The notes beneath the pieces were generated by a model, which saw only the letters and a program-made list of their open reading frames with translations, was not told the origin of the DNA and ran no database searches. Positions 1 to 10,800 of a stretch of DNA of 64,000 nucleotides are shown piece by piece (the first letter of the stretch is position 1; each line of letters starts with the position of its first letter). Made by a program: the position numbers and the translations under genes. This stretch comes from Symbiodinium sp. CCMP2592 (Eukaryota > Sar > Dinophyceae > Suessiales > Symbiodiniaceae), in NCBI GenBank assembly GCA_905221615.1, contig CAJNDT010001015.1, positions 36,082 to 100,081 on the forward strand, written 5' to 3'.

Positions 1-2570
1 CATCATTTTTGTCGCCAATGGGCAACTACGGCGATGTTCGCAATATCATTGAGATGATGCGATTGGTTCTGCCGAGTCTGTTGAATTTGCATGCTGTGTT
101 TCTTGCTTCGGCATAGCTCTTACTCTGTTCTTCGCAGTGAGCGTCGAAATCGCAATGCAGGAATGGCGCTGAGTAACGGCAGGAGGTGCGCTGCGTTTCT
201 TGTCGGCTGCACGAAACTCCGCAGACTCGAACAGGGACCTTCCTGCCGCCATGAGCGCAAGGCAGGAACCGTCCCGATGAAAAGGGGTGTGGGGAGAGGG
301 CTGTGGGTTGTTGCTGTGTTGCTGTTTGACATCCAGGTCAGAGGAGCTATCCTCGGTGCGTTGCTTGGCGCCTTTGCGTAGAGGTCGAACAGCCGGCGCT
401 GTAATAGGTGATCCTGATACATGCTGCTGTGGCAGGACCTGGACCTATTCATTGTAGTCAAAGCAGACCTCACCTGTAGAAGGGTTGATAGCTGCAAGTC
501 GTGGCCATCTGTGCGTCTATCTATCTAGTTATCTAGCTGTATCTACTCATCTAACGTATCGTAACGTAGCCTAATTCGTGTCCTGTTCTATCCTATCCTG
601 TCCCATCCGGCTGCCTGGTTATCTATCCATCCATCTGTATATCTGCACATGCCATCATGTACTGTAGGTGTTTTGTAGGTGTTTATAACTAGTAACTAAG
701 CATTGCATACCTACGTGCTGTGCTTTTGGCTCCGAGGCTACCAGCTCGGCCTGGTCTTCCTGGGCCTTTCAGGTTTGCCCCAGCAAAAAGCCCAGACAGC
801 GGGAGCACTGCATGGCAGAGCAGATCAGCACATCTCCAAAAGGCCCGGCTGGTTGGAACGAGCTCCAGAGTATGAGTTCATTCTCCAGGTCAGGGACCAG
901 CGAGCTAAAAATAGACCGGGAGCGCTTGCCACGACGAGGCTGGGGAGGTGGCGAAGCGACTGCGGCCGCGGGTTCCAGCTCCACCAGTAGGCGCGCACAT
1001 GGCGCATGCCTGCAGGGAATGCCTGCGGATTGCCGTCCTTCCACTGTGGAGACGGAAGGTCATGGCATCTCCGAAGAGGAGCTGCGAAGCCTGCTCCCAG
1101 GAGAGCGGCGGAGCAACGCATGCAGCGCCCCCGGCGGCCTCCTGCTTTTCCGTCTCCACAGGCTCGGTGACGGCAGTCCGGGTCGAGGAGCGGACAGCAT
1201 TGCGGCTGCCCGAGCCACTGGGACGCAAAGATTTGCAATTTGATTTACTCCAAATCTCCCCAGTCTCGTGAAGCTTTGGTTGCTCCTTTGCCTTGAGGCC
1301 CGTGGACTACATCTCGGTGGATGTCTGGGAGGACAGCTTTCAGAGTGCACAGAGTCCCATGGAATTGGTGCCCTGATGCCAGGAGCGCTTGGGGCTCCTG
1401 GACCGGAACCTGGGTTCGTCACAGTGACAGAGAGTGAGGTCAGGGGTAAACTTAGGCAGGGATGCGCGTATGGCCGGGATAGCCGTACCCCTGGGGCCTT
1501 TTTCCATGGTGCACCACAACTGGTCATTTTGAAGTCCAGGCCACCCCCATAATACATAACAATTCCCACGCGTACTGTATCCATCCATCGGGAGTTGACT
1601 ACTTAACACCTGCGGCTTGAAATATCTACGGTGCAAAGAGATCCGACATGTCTAAGAACACGGTGGACGGTTTCGAAATTGATACTGTTTGCATGCAGGG
1701 AGCAGGGTTTTTCAAGAACTTAAGACGAGGGCACTACTGTTACGGGAATAGCAGATGTTTTTTCCTGGAATTGTGGATGAATCTTGTCTACGTTTTTCGA
1801 GACAGCAACTCGTCGGCCCAACCCCCAGAAAACACACCAGCCCTTGAAGCCCTGCCTTCGACTCGTCGGAAACCACGTTGTGCTCCTGACGGACACCAAG
1901 GAAATCTTGCGGGAGCAGGTGCCTTTCCCCCCCCGGCTTTGCACTCATGGCTTTGCGTTCCTCATGTCGTTTGCACCTGCATTCGTGGTTGAAGCACTGG
2001 CACATGGAGAAGGGTATCGCCGATTGCTGCACATGTGGATCAGACGGAGGATCTTGAGCATTTCACGTCCTCACAGACACAGGGCCATTTGGGCAGCAAC
2101 ACCGCAAGCAGCCACAGGCAAACACCGATTCAGAGATCTTCATATCACTCAACAGGTAGCCTGGGAGGCCGCAGCATCAGGTAGGACACCAGTGGATGAA
2201 TCTATACAGGTTGGGAGCTAGGGACTGCCTTGTATTTTCGACTCGCTGGTCGTGTCGTTCACTCGCTGTTCCACTCGCCGTCGTGGCAGAACCAGCCGTC
2301 TGCCCGTGCTCCCTCGCGGGAGTTCGTGCCAGAGGGCCGAACAAGAACGTACCATGAGACGCCGGACGCTAAAAAGCAAAACAACGTTCTGATCGTCGCT
2401 ACGGAGCGGACGTGAGGACGTGAACCACTCCGACGGGCGCAGTAGCTTGCCAAAGAAACAAACATTGAACCGCATTCGCACGCATCACTGCCATATTTTG
2501 TCAACACATTGTCACAGCTTTTGTGATATTTAAATAATAGGGACAACGACGTCGTTCCAGGCCACTCGGG
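1..2570. other. gene-poor stretch, no supported gene
   Basis: I see no reading frame here with protein-like composition or a recognisable motif. A GC-rich block at about 770-1250 is open in several frames on both strands, as expected from composition alone. 520-640 is a run of CTATC/ATCC-type simple sequence. Confidence 0.5.
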
Positions 2571-2665
2571 GATCATCCAAACTTTTTGCACTAAGTCTTG
2601 AGGGACTATAACTTCACCTTTCTCGCGCTGGACCTTCGAAACCTCGGACTTAAAAACCGGACTAC
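2571..2665. repeat. dispersed repeat, copy 1 of 2
   Basis: About 95 bases starting GATCATCC recur in direct orientation at 3760-3856 with roughly 85 percent identity. Shared blocks include ACTTTTTGCACTA, ATAACTTCACCTTTCTC and TTCGAAACCTCGGACTT. No coding potential is shared between the copies, so this looks like a fragment of a dispersed non-coding repeat. Confidence 0.75.
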
Positions 2666-3139
2666 GATGCAAGTGCCTCGAAGGGTTTCTCACCTGCAAT
2701 TCATGAGTCGTTGCATGTTGCTGCTCATGTCAGTGCCTGCAACACTTTGAATGATACAGCCAGATTTTTTTGATATGCGAGGCAACCCGGCAGTCAACTA
2801 CAGCATGCTGAGATATCTCAGCGTCGCGCAGAAGGGCATGTGGCAGGCGCTGATCTTACTCATTGGACTCGTCTTGACCTGGTTCGACAAACCAAAAGCT
2901 CGTTCTGCTTTGCACTGAGACTGTGCTGCGCATTGCGGGTCGTCGTAGGTGTGAGGTGGTTGGGTTGTTTTTGTTTGGAGTTGTTCCCATTGGCTGGTCA
3001 CTTCAGAAAACTCAGGCGCCAAGGGCAAACACCGAGCTTGGCTTAACATCATGGTGTACAATCACACGAAGGACAAGATCTGGAATTGCCTGCCGCAGGC
3101 GGGACTCTATTTTGGTTTGAAGAACGAGCTGGGTTTGTG

Positions 3140-3530
3140 AGGTCCAGCAGCCCAGGAGGTACGCCTAGCCTGACGGTTTCGGGGCCGAAAACCAGCACGC
3201 GCCAGAGGGAATTCCAGCACGCGTTGAGGTACGCCACGCCTATCCCCGCCGTATGCATATCCCCGCCTCTGTTCGGTTTGCTGGGAGTCCTTCCTATTTA
3301 AATTATATAAACCCTGGTGTACGCGCATCCCCGCCTCTGTCCGGTTTTGGGAAGATGGCCTGGGAAAGCTCCTGCCTGCCTTCTACTGTTAATCAAGCCA
3401 GGCAAGATACGCCCAGCCTTGCCTAAGTTGTCCCGGCACCCTTGGGGGCCAGTTTTGTGCAGTTTTGCGCAGTTTTGGCCCCTTTCCCGGCCGAGGAGGT
3501 ACGCCTATCCCCGCCTTGTTGTTGGAGGCC
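3140..3530. repeat. short dispersed words TACGCC / ATCCCCGCC
   Basis: The words GAGGTACGCC and ATCCCCGCCT recur at about 3157, 3229, 3241, 3256, 3328, 3496 and 3507, each embedded in unrelated flanks. This resembles decayed copies of a short interspersed sequence. No longer unit could be defined by eye. Confidence 0.45.
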
Positions 3531-3759
3531 TTGGAACCATGGTTTAGGACACAACAACGAACATTGAATCTGCGGGATTTCCCACACAGCAGTGATAACT
3601 CGAAACACCTAACCAAGACATGTCTGTGACAGATCCAAGACCACTCGTCGTGCTTGAAACCGGAAGAATGGACAAAGTTGTGGACTAGTGCATCCAACTC
3701 CTTTCTGGGCTGTGCGAAAACTCGTGGTTCTGGCGTTGCAGATGAGGCTTATATTCGGG

Positions 3760-3856
3760 GATCATCGCAGGACTTTTTGCACTACGTCTTGAAGGACGAT
3801 AACTTCACCTTTCTCACGCTGGACGTTCGAAACCTCGGACTTCGAAACCCGGACTA
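3760..3856. repeat. dispersed repeat, copy 2 of 2
   Basis: This is the second copy of the 95-base repeat at 2571-2665, same orientation, about 1.2 kb downstream. The two differ by scattered substitutions and one small indel near the start. Confidence 0.75.
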
Positions 3857-5702
3857 GCCTTCTCCTGTGCTCTGCCCTTGTTTTGCACTTGGCCTCTTCT
3901 TGGAGTGCTACGTCTGTAAAAGCATCATGCACTGGGTTTAGAGAATCCTAGCAGCCCTGAGTGACTATGTCGATGTTAACTGTTGGGATCTGCATTGCAT
4001 CTGTATTCGACAGCATATTGCATGTTGTGCCTGGGTGTTACTGAGAGTCTTGCCACTCGCAAAAGCTTTGATAATACATCCTCACTGCAATCTGGCTTTT
4101 CTGACCACTGTGGCATGCTATTGTATGCTGCACATGCTTTGCTTTGTGTTTCACTAGCACTCCACTTGTTGATAATGTTCAAGTCGGTCTGCAGTAGCTC
4201 TGCATTTTATGAGATTTAGTTAACAAAACATTGGTTTGCGCTTGAAATGCGCCTGGTCTGCGCCTTAACTATACCCACTGCTACATTGGTCTGCGCTTGG
4301 TCTGCGCTTGATCTGCGCTTGGTCTGCGCTTGCTGTCCCTAGTCTAGGCCAGTAGCCCTGACTGCATGTAAATTGCATTAGGTATGCTTGAAATATGCAA
4401 TTCATATACTCTTTGTTTGCATGGTGTATTCATGTGCGGTCTTCTTAGTTGTTTGTATCAGTAGCTATAACTGCATGTCACTACTTGTGTACTGATTAGC
4501 AATGCAGACAGTGCTGCTGGTGTGATATGGTGCCAGTTTCATGGTCGTTTCTCGCTTTGCAACCAAAAGCACTGGCAGGCTGCAAGCACAACATGCCATT
4601 GGCAGCTCGGGGTTGCAATCCGGCTTGAAAACATATGGGGCATTGAGGCCAGCTCGCAACGAGCCCGGAAAAATGCCATCATGCAGAACGATGAGCTAAT
4701 TTGGTCACTGGAACCCCTGCTTATTTGAAGGCACAGGGTCCTATCTCACAGAAGACTGCCCTCCCCATGACTATGGCCCTTTGCCGATGGACCGGGGTAC
4801 AGCATCGTGCAGATGAAGGACTTTTTGTTTTGTTGCCGCACCCAACGGACGTCACATCCACAAATCCATCCGGGGAGTTTTCCCAGACACACACGTTGGA
4901 CCATGGCATGGTGTTCGTGATGTTGCAGCCTGTATTCAAAGAGTTGAATTAAAGATGCGGACACCGCGAACACAGTCTGATCTTTGGGATTCAAAATTCA
5001 GCATTTACAAGAGAGATGATACACACCTCAAGGACTAGGCCCTGCACCACGAGATTTGTTTACCTTGGCATTCTTAAGTTTCGCCCCCATGTGGCACTAC
5101 ATGCTGCCAAAATGATGCCAGACAGCCCTCAGAATCGACCTTCGCCCGACTTGAGCCCCCAAAAGGCACAGGGGCACGGCTATCCTGCAGTACGCGGTTC
5201 CCCGCCTATGGTGGCCCCCAATGAGGCATCCCTCTATTGCAGGACAGCACGCCCACGAGACGCCACGTCGGCCAATGCTTTCCAACTCAATTGAGTGTGT
5301 GCGACATTCTTTAATTCACTGATCGGCATGCGTAGTTGATCTGCGACACTTAAGGCTTCATTCCTCTGGAGCCGCGCTTCAACAAGAGGCTACTACGGGG
5401 GTCTAGACTTTCTGAACTTGGCAAACCCTTTTCGGCAAGTGAGGCCCTGCACGTGGTCCATCGTCAAGGACTCCAGTGAGGTTGGTTTCATCACTTGCAG
5501 GCGACATGGCAGTCGCTAGATGATGTCGGCTTGCCGCCATGTAGTCCGCAACATTGACAGATTCTCTCTCAGCACCACGCCAGCTCCGGTGCGGAGCCTC
5601 CACGTCGTGAATGCGGCAAGGCCATGCCGGCTGCACCGGAGCGAACGGCACAAGCTGAGCTCAGCCCTACTCTGCTCGGCTCCTCTCCTGTGGCTTCTCA
5701 GG
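3857..5702. other. gene-poor stretch
   Basis: No supported gene. The only structured sequence is the 11-base tandem repeat at 4288-4331. The stretch ends at the first fibronectin-like fragment. Confidence 0.45.
4288..4331. repeat. 11-bp tandem repeat, 4 units
   Basis: Four consecutive units of GGTCTGCGCTT (the third reads GATCTGCGCTT). A further partial unit lies just upstream at 4255-4265 (GGTCTGCGCCT). Confidence 0.9.
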
Positions 5703-5747
5703 GCCGACGAGTTGCGTTTGGCCTGGGAGCCGCCTTCAAGCGACGGC
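5703..5747 (+). CDS. fibronectin type III-like exon fragment (strands B-C)
   Basis: The frame reads ADELRLAWEPPSSDG, matching the L-x-L-x-W-x-P-P-x-x-D-G signature that begins an FN3 domain. It follows a TCTCAG that could be a splice acceptor (the exon would start near 5701). The next FN3 piece, GGYRIEVLC at 5873-5899, follows a CACAG. Between them is about 125 bases with no FN3 reading, so an intron is likely. Exon ends are not certain because dinoflagellate introns use GC and GA donors as well as GT. FN3 domains are usually extracellular or scaffold modules. Confidence 0.5.
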
Positions 5748-5872
5748 GATCTGCCGCTGCGCCCCTTGGACTGCGCCATGAAGCTTCATGTAAAGTGTAA
5801 ATAGCGATATATATGTATAGACAGGTACAGACTCTAGACGTGAGGCCTGTGCTGTGCTTTGGCCATGTCACA

Positions 5873-5899
5873 GGCGGATACCGGATCGAGGTGCTGTGC
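5873..5899 (+). CDS. fibronectin type III-like exon fragment (strand C)
   Basis: Reads GGYRIEVLC directly after CACAG, the usual continuation of a W-x-P-P-x-x-D-G segment in FN3 domains (GYRIEV). It probably belongs to the same domain as 5703-5747. Very short, so only context supports it. Confidence 0.35.
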
Positions 5900-6062
5900 A
5901 GGGCCACTGTCACAGAAATGCTGCACGTTTTCCGTTGCAGGCGCGAGAACCTCAATTCGGTGGACGCATTTCGATGGGAGCACCCGGCGTGGGGTACTTG
6001 CCCGACGAACCCAGGCGACCCACAGCACGGCACCATGGACTGAGAACCAGAGAGCCCTGAGC

Positions 6063-6113
6063 CCTTTCAGGACAGCAAGTGCTCCGGCATCACCGGAGCC
6101 TTCTGTCACGCTC
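6063..6113 (+). CDS. fibronectin type III inter-domain linker fragment
   Basis: Reads PFRTASAPASPEPSVTL. The R-T-A-S-A-P-x-x-P-x-x-P pattern is typical of the Pro-rich joint between consecutive FN3 domains. It supports a multi-domain gene in this region, but the upstream and downstream domain parts are not adjacent. Confidence 0.35.
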
Positions 6114-6228
6114 AAAAACTTGAGCGGAAACACGGAGTCTTAGCTTTGAGATCGTTTGTGGCTTTCGACTACTGCTAGGCTGTCCCTCACAAGCTAATCT
6201 TTACCGATTCCTTTGAACTTTCTCTGTG

Positions 6229-6270
6229 GCTGAGGTGTACACGATCCGCGTATGGGCCGTGAACGAGGCA
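6229..6270 (+). CDS. fibronectin type III-like exon fragment (strand F)
   Basis: Reads AEVYTIRVWAVNEA, the Y-x-x-R-V-x-A-V-N-E signature of the second half of an FN3 domain. The frame closes at a TGA soon after, at about 6283, so an exon end must lie near 6270 if the gene is intact. Confidence 0.5.
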
Positions 6271-7015
6271 TGGGTCTGGGTTTGATGCCAGCCTTTTGCA
6301 CCTCAGCAGTTATCGGTTCTTGCTCGAATGTCTTAGTAGACCACAAGCACACAGATGGCATAGACCTCTAGAGGTTCGAGTTCCTGCACGTTGGTGTCGC
6401 TGCTACGGCAATGGCGACGATGATGACGACCAGCATTGCAAGAATGACGTCTGTAGTAGTTGTTCCTTCGACTCATTTTCCTCTTCGCCTTACACATGTC
6501 GCTCTCACTGTGCCCACGTCATGGACAGGGTCTAAAATGGTCTGAAAGGGTTCACCCTCGATGTCTAGTATACCGTAAAGATGAAGCGGAGCTGCGCTGA
6601 ACTACACTGCTCGAGAAGTGTGGCATTCGAAGTGTTTAGTGATGTTCTTGATTCTTGACCACAGCTTGCAGCGGTGAAAGAAGGAGAAATTGTGTGCCAA
6701 ATCAAATTGGCAAGTCCGCGAGCGAACCTGGCAGATATCAGAACGCTCTGCCGCTCCAGGCTGGTGCAGGCCCGGCGGCAGAGGCAAAGCGACCGCGGAA
6801 AGACGTGGACGTATCCTCACGACGCGAAGTCTTTGAGCTCCGCAGCTCCGCCCGCAGCTCCGATCCGCGGGAGGTCATCGGGCAGACAGGGCCAGTGGCT
6901 CCTGGTCTTTGTGGCGAAGCGCGCATCGCTGTGGAAGGGGAGATGTCTGCACCTACCTCAGACCGTCGCGGTCGCCCACAAGACCCATTGCAGCAGTTGC
7001 AGCCAGTTGTCCGGC

Positions 7016-7093
7016 CGTGCTTTTGAGGCATTGACCATCGAGTGGGAGCCACCCGCGGACAACGGCGGCGCTGACCTCGTTGCATACAGGATC
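7016..7093 (+). CDS. fibronectin type III-like exon fragment (strands B-C)
   Basis: Reads RAFEALTIEWEPPADNGG then ADLVAYRI, a very clear FN3 first half: L-x-I-x-W-x-P-P-x-D-N-G-G, then a Y-R-I strand. This is the best preserved of the FN3 pieces. Its partner second half appears to be 7473-7511 in another frame, implying an intron of about 380 bases between them. Confidence 0.6.
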
Positions 7094-7472
7094 AAACCGT
7101 CTCGAAGTTTCCAGCCTTGAAGATCTGGGGAAGCGCTGAGAGCCTGAGAGGATCTGGCTGCGACCCGTCTTCCAGGCGAGGGGAGAAAAACGAGCGCTCG
7201 CCTCGCCATGCCTCGCCTGCTGCAGGACGGTTTGGGAGGCTTCTTTCCTTCGGATGGCTTCATCGACCTGGGCCTTTTCGAGCACAGGCTTCGAAAGCAA
7301 AGCGACCCGTCGCGGATTCCTGTTTGACTCTTTGACCTTGGGGACAGGTCTAGAGGCTCTCGAACGCAGAAAGCCCCCGTGAAGTGAGCTGCTGAGCTGC
7401 TGAGCTGCTGGCTTGCGGCCTGGCCCGAAGGGATGTCAGCTGAGGCTTGACCAGCTGCCTTCCTGCTCGGGA

Positions 7473-7511
7473 TGCCTTTGCAGCGTGGCAGCCATCAATT
7501 CTGCAGGCAAC
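7473..7511 (+). CDS. fibronectin type III-like exon fragment (strands F-G)
   Basis: Reads CLCSVAAINSAGN. V-A-A-I-N-S-A-G is the classic end of an FN3 domain and complements the first half at 7016-7093. With 5703-6270 it suggests at least two FN3 domains spread over small exons of one gene on this strand, either active with many introns or decaying. Confidence 0.5.
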
Positions 7512-8132
7512 TTTCGGCTTACGCAGATTTCGGGATCCATGCTTTTCTCTTGCGACGGGCAGGGCTTACCGGCTGTGCCTCGGAGGCGCCGTCCGGATTC
7601 CAGCCCTCTCTTCTCTTTTGCGCTTTGTCGCCTTTTTTTGTGTCAGGCTCCTGTGGTTTGGGCGAGCAACATGGACCGGCAGAAGGAGATCTTCGAGCTC
7701 GGCTGCGTGGCGGAGACTAGGGGGAGAGAAGCTTAGCAGAGAGAGGGAGGGAGGGCTCCAGAACAACCCCTAGCCGCAGTGACAACCCGAAAGATGACAG
7801 CCTGGACCTCAGTATAAGTGTCCGGTCAAGTCGGGATACTCTCCAATCCCCGGAAACCCCAAGCACCCTGCTTGGCAACATGTCAGAGAGCCCGCAGCGA
7901 CAGCAGCTGAGCCACTTCAAGTAAGCTGACAACAACCCTGGCCTCCCAGACGGCCAGCCACCACGACAGACAAACTCGAACAGCACCTCATGTGCAGGTG
8001 GAAGCCCAGAGGGGGAGACCCAACCAACGCGCCTGCAAACAAGCACGCACTAAATCGCCAGCTTGCAAAGAAAACTTACTCTGCGAACGAGCATGTGTCA
8101 TCGCATACTGCTCTGGTTTGTGAGATTATGAT
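7512..8132. other. no supported gene
   Basis: Open frames are short and compositionally random. Possibly intron or 3' flank of the FN3 gene. Confidence 0.4.
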
Positions 8133-8366
8133 ATGCAGTTTCGACGTGTCCTGATGGAGTGGATCAAAAACGTAGCGATCAGGGGAGCTGGCAGCTCAAG
8201 CTCTGATGGCCTGCACGAGATGCTCCGGCAGGCTGTGAAGAGCACACCGGAACTGTCACAAGCCAAATGGCCAAAGGTGAAGTACCGAGTACCTTCCAAC
8301 TTCGCAAGCGAAATGCACAGAGCTCCGGAGGGAACTCGGCTGCCCGCATGGTCCGCCGGGGGGTAG
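8133..8366 (+). CDS. hypothetical short ORF
   Basis: A 77-codon ATG ORF of ordinary amino-acid composition (middle part SSDGLHEMLRQAVKSTPEL). I recognise no family. It may be an exon or chance; nothing around it helps. Confidence 0.15.
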   Translation: MQFRRVLMEWIKNVAIRGAGSSSSDGLHEMLRQAVKSTPELSQAKWPKVKYRVPSNFASEMHRAPEGTRLPAWSAGG

Positions 8367-8840
8367 CTCGGTGTCCATGTGCGCCTCCTGCAAGCCTTTG
8401 ATGTCGGGTAGGCACTCGCGGCGAAGAAGGTCCGAAAGGGATCGACGGCGCCGCGATCGCTGCTTTCTATGACCGGCATGGCGTTTTGACTAGGTTTCCT
8501 GCACCGTCTGAGGGATTAGTACAGCCCGCGTTAATGAAGCGGGCCACAGCTTTCCCAAAGAGCCACTTTCGTGTTCAGTGCCAGGGTCTGTTGTGCCCCA
8601 ATTTCTCCATCCGCCTCCATGTCTACATCCCCTTGCCGGCATCTTCCTTTTCCTATGCCCATCGGTGCTCTTGTCTGGGGACGGGCATGGACCCCGGCTG
8701 GGCCTGGCCCTTTTTACTGCCTTGGCTCCCAACTGACGGTTTATGTTTGTCAAAAATTATATATATGTGTATACACATCCGACAGCTGCTGCCAACTGCT
8801 GGGCTTCCAAATGCAGCAGCACCGAAGAAGTGCCCCATGG

Positions 8841-9098
8841 ACTGGCCGGCGAAACCGACCGACCATACTGTGACCCACTTCGAACGGTTCCGGGCAAGGT
8901 CGGATGTCCCGCACTGAAGCCGGTATCCCGGCCTCGGTTCTGGCCGGCGAAATCGGCCTACTGTGGCACACTTCAGGTCTTTGAGGTGGCGATGGGGCAA
9001 AGTCGGAATTCCTACCTTGCTGGCTGGCCGACGATTCGGGCCAAACTGGAGCACACTTCAGGTCTTTGCGGTGCCGATGGGGCAAAGTCGGAACGGGG
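8841..9098. repeat. degenerate tandem repeat, 3 units of about 83-100 bp
   Basis: Units begin with CTGGCCG(G/A)CGA at about 8842, 8940 and 9024. The second and third share CACACTTCAGGTCTTTG and GATGGGGCAAAGTCGGAA. The first unit is more diverged. Non-coding. Confidence 0.7.
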
Positions 9099-9584
9099 GC
9101 TTCCTGAATCCAGCTAGTATAACCATGTGGGGAAGCAAAGCGCCGCGCTTCTGAATCCCGCGGGTACTTGGGCGAAAGCATTTGTTGATGTGCCAGTATG
9201 TGCGGAAAGCATTCTGGTCGCGCTGGAATCCTGTCAGCACTTACGTGCCTTTAGACACTGGGGGACATAGCAGGGTGCGGTCAAGGTAGGCTGCATCTGC
9301 GAAGAGAACAGCATCACTAGATTTAAGAGCTCTGCGACGCGAAGCGAAATAAAGGCTGGCAGGGCTAGCAAACTTCAGGAAACTAAATCAGAATCGGTGT
9401 CGACTCATCCAGACTCCACAGGTCTTAGGGTGGCACAGTGTCGCGGTTCAAGTTCTGATACGCCACCACTTTGGGAGCTATGTTTTCAAGCCCCAGGTAC
9501 TGCGTCAAGAAGTGGGCACTGAGCCCCCTTTTAGCAGCGACGCTGCATGTGGTTTCGCCGTACTTGGGTTGCGCCACGGACCTC

Positions 9585-9815
9585 AGAACATGCACGTCAT
9601 GCATTATGTGGTTGGGCCATGGATGGTGTGGATTCACAACGTATTGCAGAGCATATACGTCACGCATTATGGTTGGGCCATGGATGCTGCATGAGAACTT
9701 ATATCACAGCATGAACGTCATGGCAGGGTTCATGGATGCTGTGAATTGAGAACGCATTGGCCCATGCACGTCAGTGTATGCTTGGGCCAAGTTGGGCCAT
9801 GGATGTGCCAGCAGA
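9585..9815. repeat. degenerate tandem repeat, about 58-bp unit, 4 copies
   Basis: Four units carry CACGTCA/AACGTCA followed by GGTTGGGCCATGGATG or a decayed version, at about 9591, 9654, 9714 and 9767. Periodicity is 55-65 bases and the sequence ends at about 9815. Confidence 0.7.
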
Positions 9816-10800
9816 ACCCCTTAAACTTCAAAGCGGGGTGAAACATGTTCTGCTTTCGGTCCCCGTTCAGATTCAGGGCATCAGCCGGGCAGATGCCATG
9901 AACGCTGATATCTAAACCGCGCATGGCTTGGGGCTCACAGCTCGGCGTCCTGAGCGCCCTCAGCGCCCTCCGCGCCTTCATGCTTTCAGGGCCCTCATCG
10001 CCTCGGCATGCCCTGAGCATGCCTGGAGACCTTCAGCATGTGGCGTTGTTTGCAAACAGGACACAGCGGACTACCACATTTTAGCGTCTGTTTGACGTGC
10101 GTTCTCGTGATGTATTTGCAACTACTGAAGGCAGGGTTTGGCTGTCTACTGCTGCCCCCCTTCGGTTCGTGCTCCATGGGCAGATACGGACAGGGTGGGG
10201 TCCATTTTGCTGGGCTACCACTACTACCACCACTACAAGGATGCTGTGTCCTACATTCACATCGTGGCAATTTTCTCCACAAAGCACGCAGCATCGTGCA
10301 AAAGTCGTGCTATTATGCTTACAGGATTTGAGCTGTCAACGAGTTCACGTTCACCTGGGATTGCAAATGTGCGTTCTAATGGACCGAAAACCACACGACA
10401 TAATTAAAATAGATTGTCATCCCAAGCACCCCTTTCGGAAAAACCCTCGCCAACGCGTTCGCGAAGAACATGTACGTTGCAGACCCTGTAAAATCAGCAT
10501 CGGCACCGACAAGACAGGGGTGAAAAACGGTGCCGCGCAGGCATGCGCAGGCACAGCAGGTGGGCCGCCTGGCCATAGCAATCACTTCACTTCAGCATAC
10601 ACACAAAGAGCCGGCCCGCAACCCCAGCATACAAACAAGCGAGGTGAGTAAAAGGAAAGGAGCAGCCCAGCACATACCACTGGGGAAATGTACGGGAGGC
10701 TGGTTGGGGCTGTTGGCAGGTCGTGTCCAAAGGCTTAGAAAGTGTTCCAAGCAGCAGTCGGAGCTGAACACTGAGAGAGGGTAACTAGCTAGCCCTAGCA

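Larger units (their letters stand above)
8367..10800. other. gene-poor stretch with two minisatellites
   Basis: Apart from the repeats at 8841-9098 and 9585-9815 I see no gene. GCCCTC-type simple sequence occupies about 9950-10020. Confidence 0.4.

Noticed and set aside
6380..6395. tRNA B-box-like GGTTCGAGTTC
   Set aside because: No A box or acceptor stem at the right distance upstream.
9430..9475. tRNA-like B box (GGTTCAAGTTC) with GGTGGC/GCCACC pairing
   Set aside because: The paired arms enclose only about 30 bases and there is no anticodon or D arm; at best a decayed SINE.
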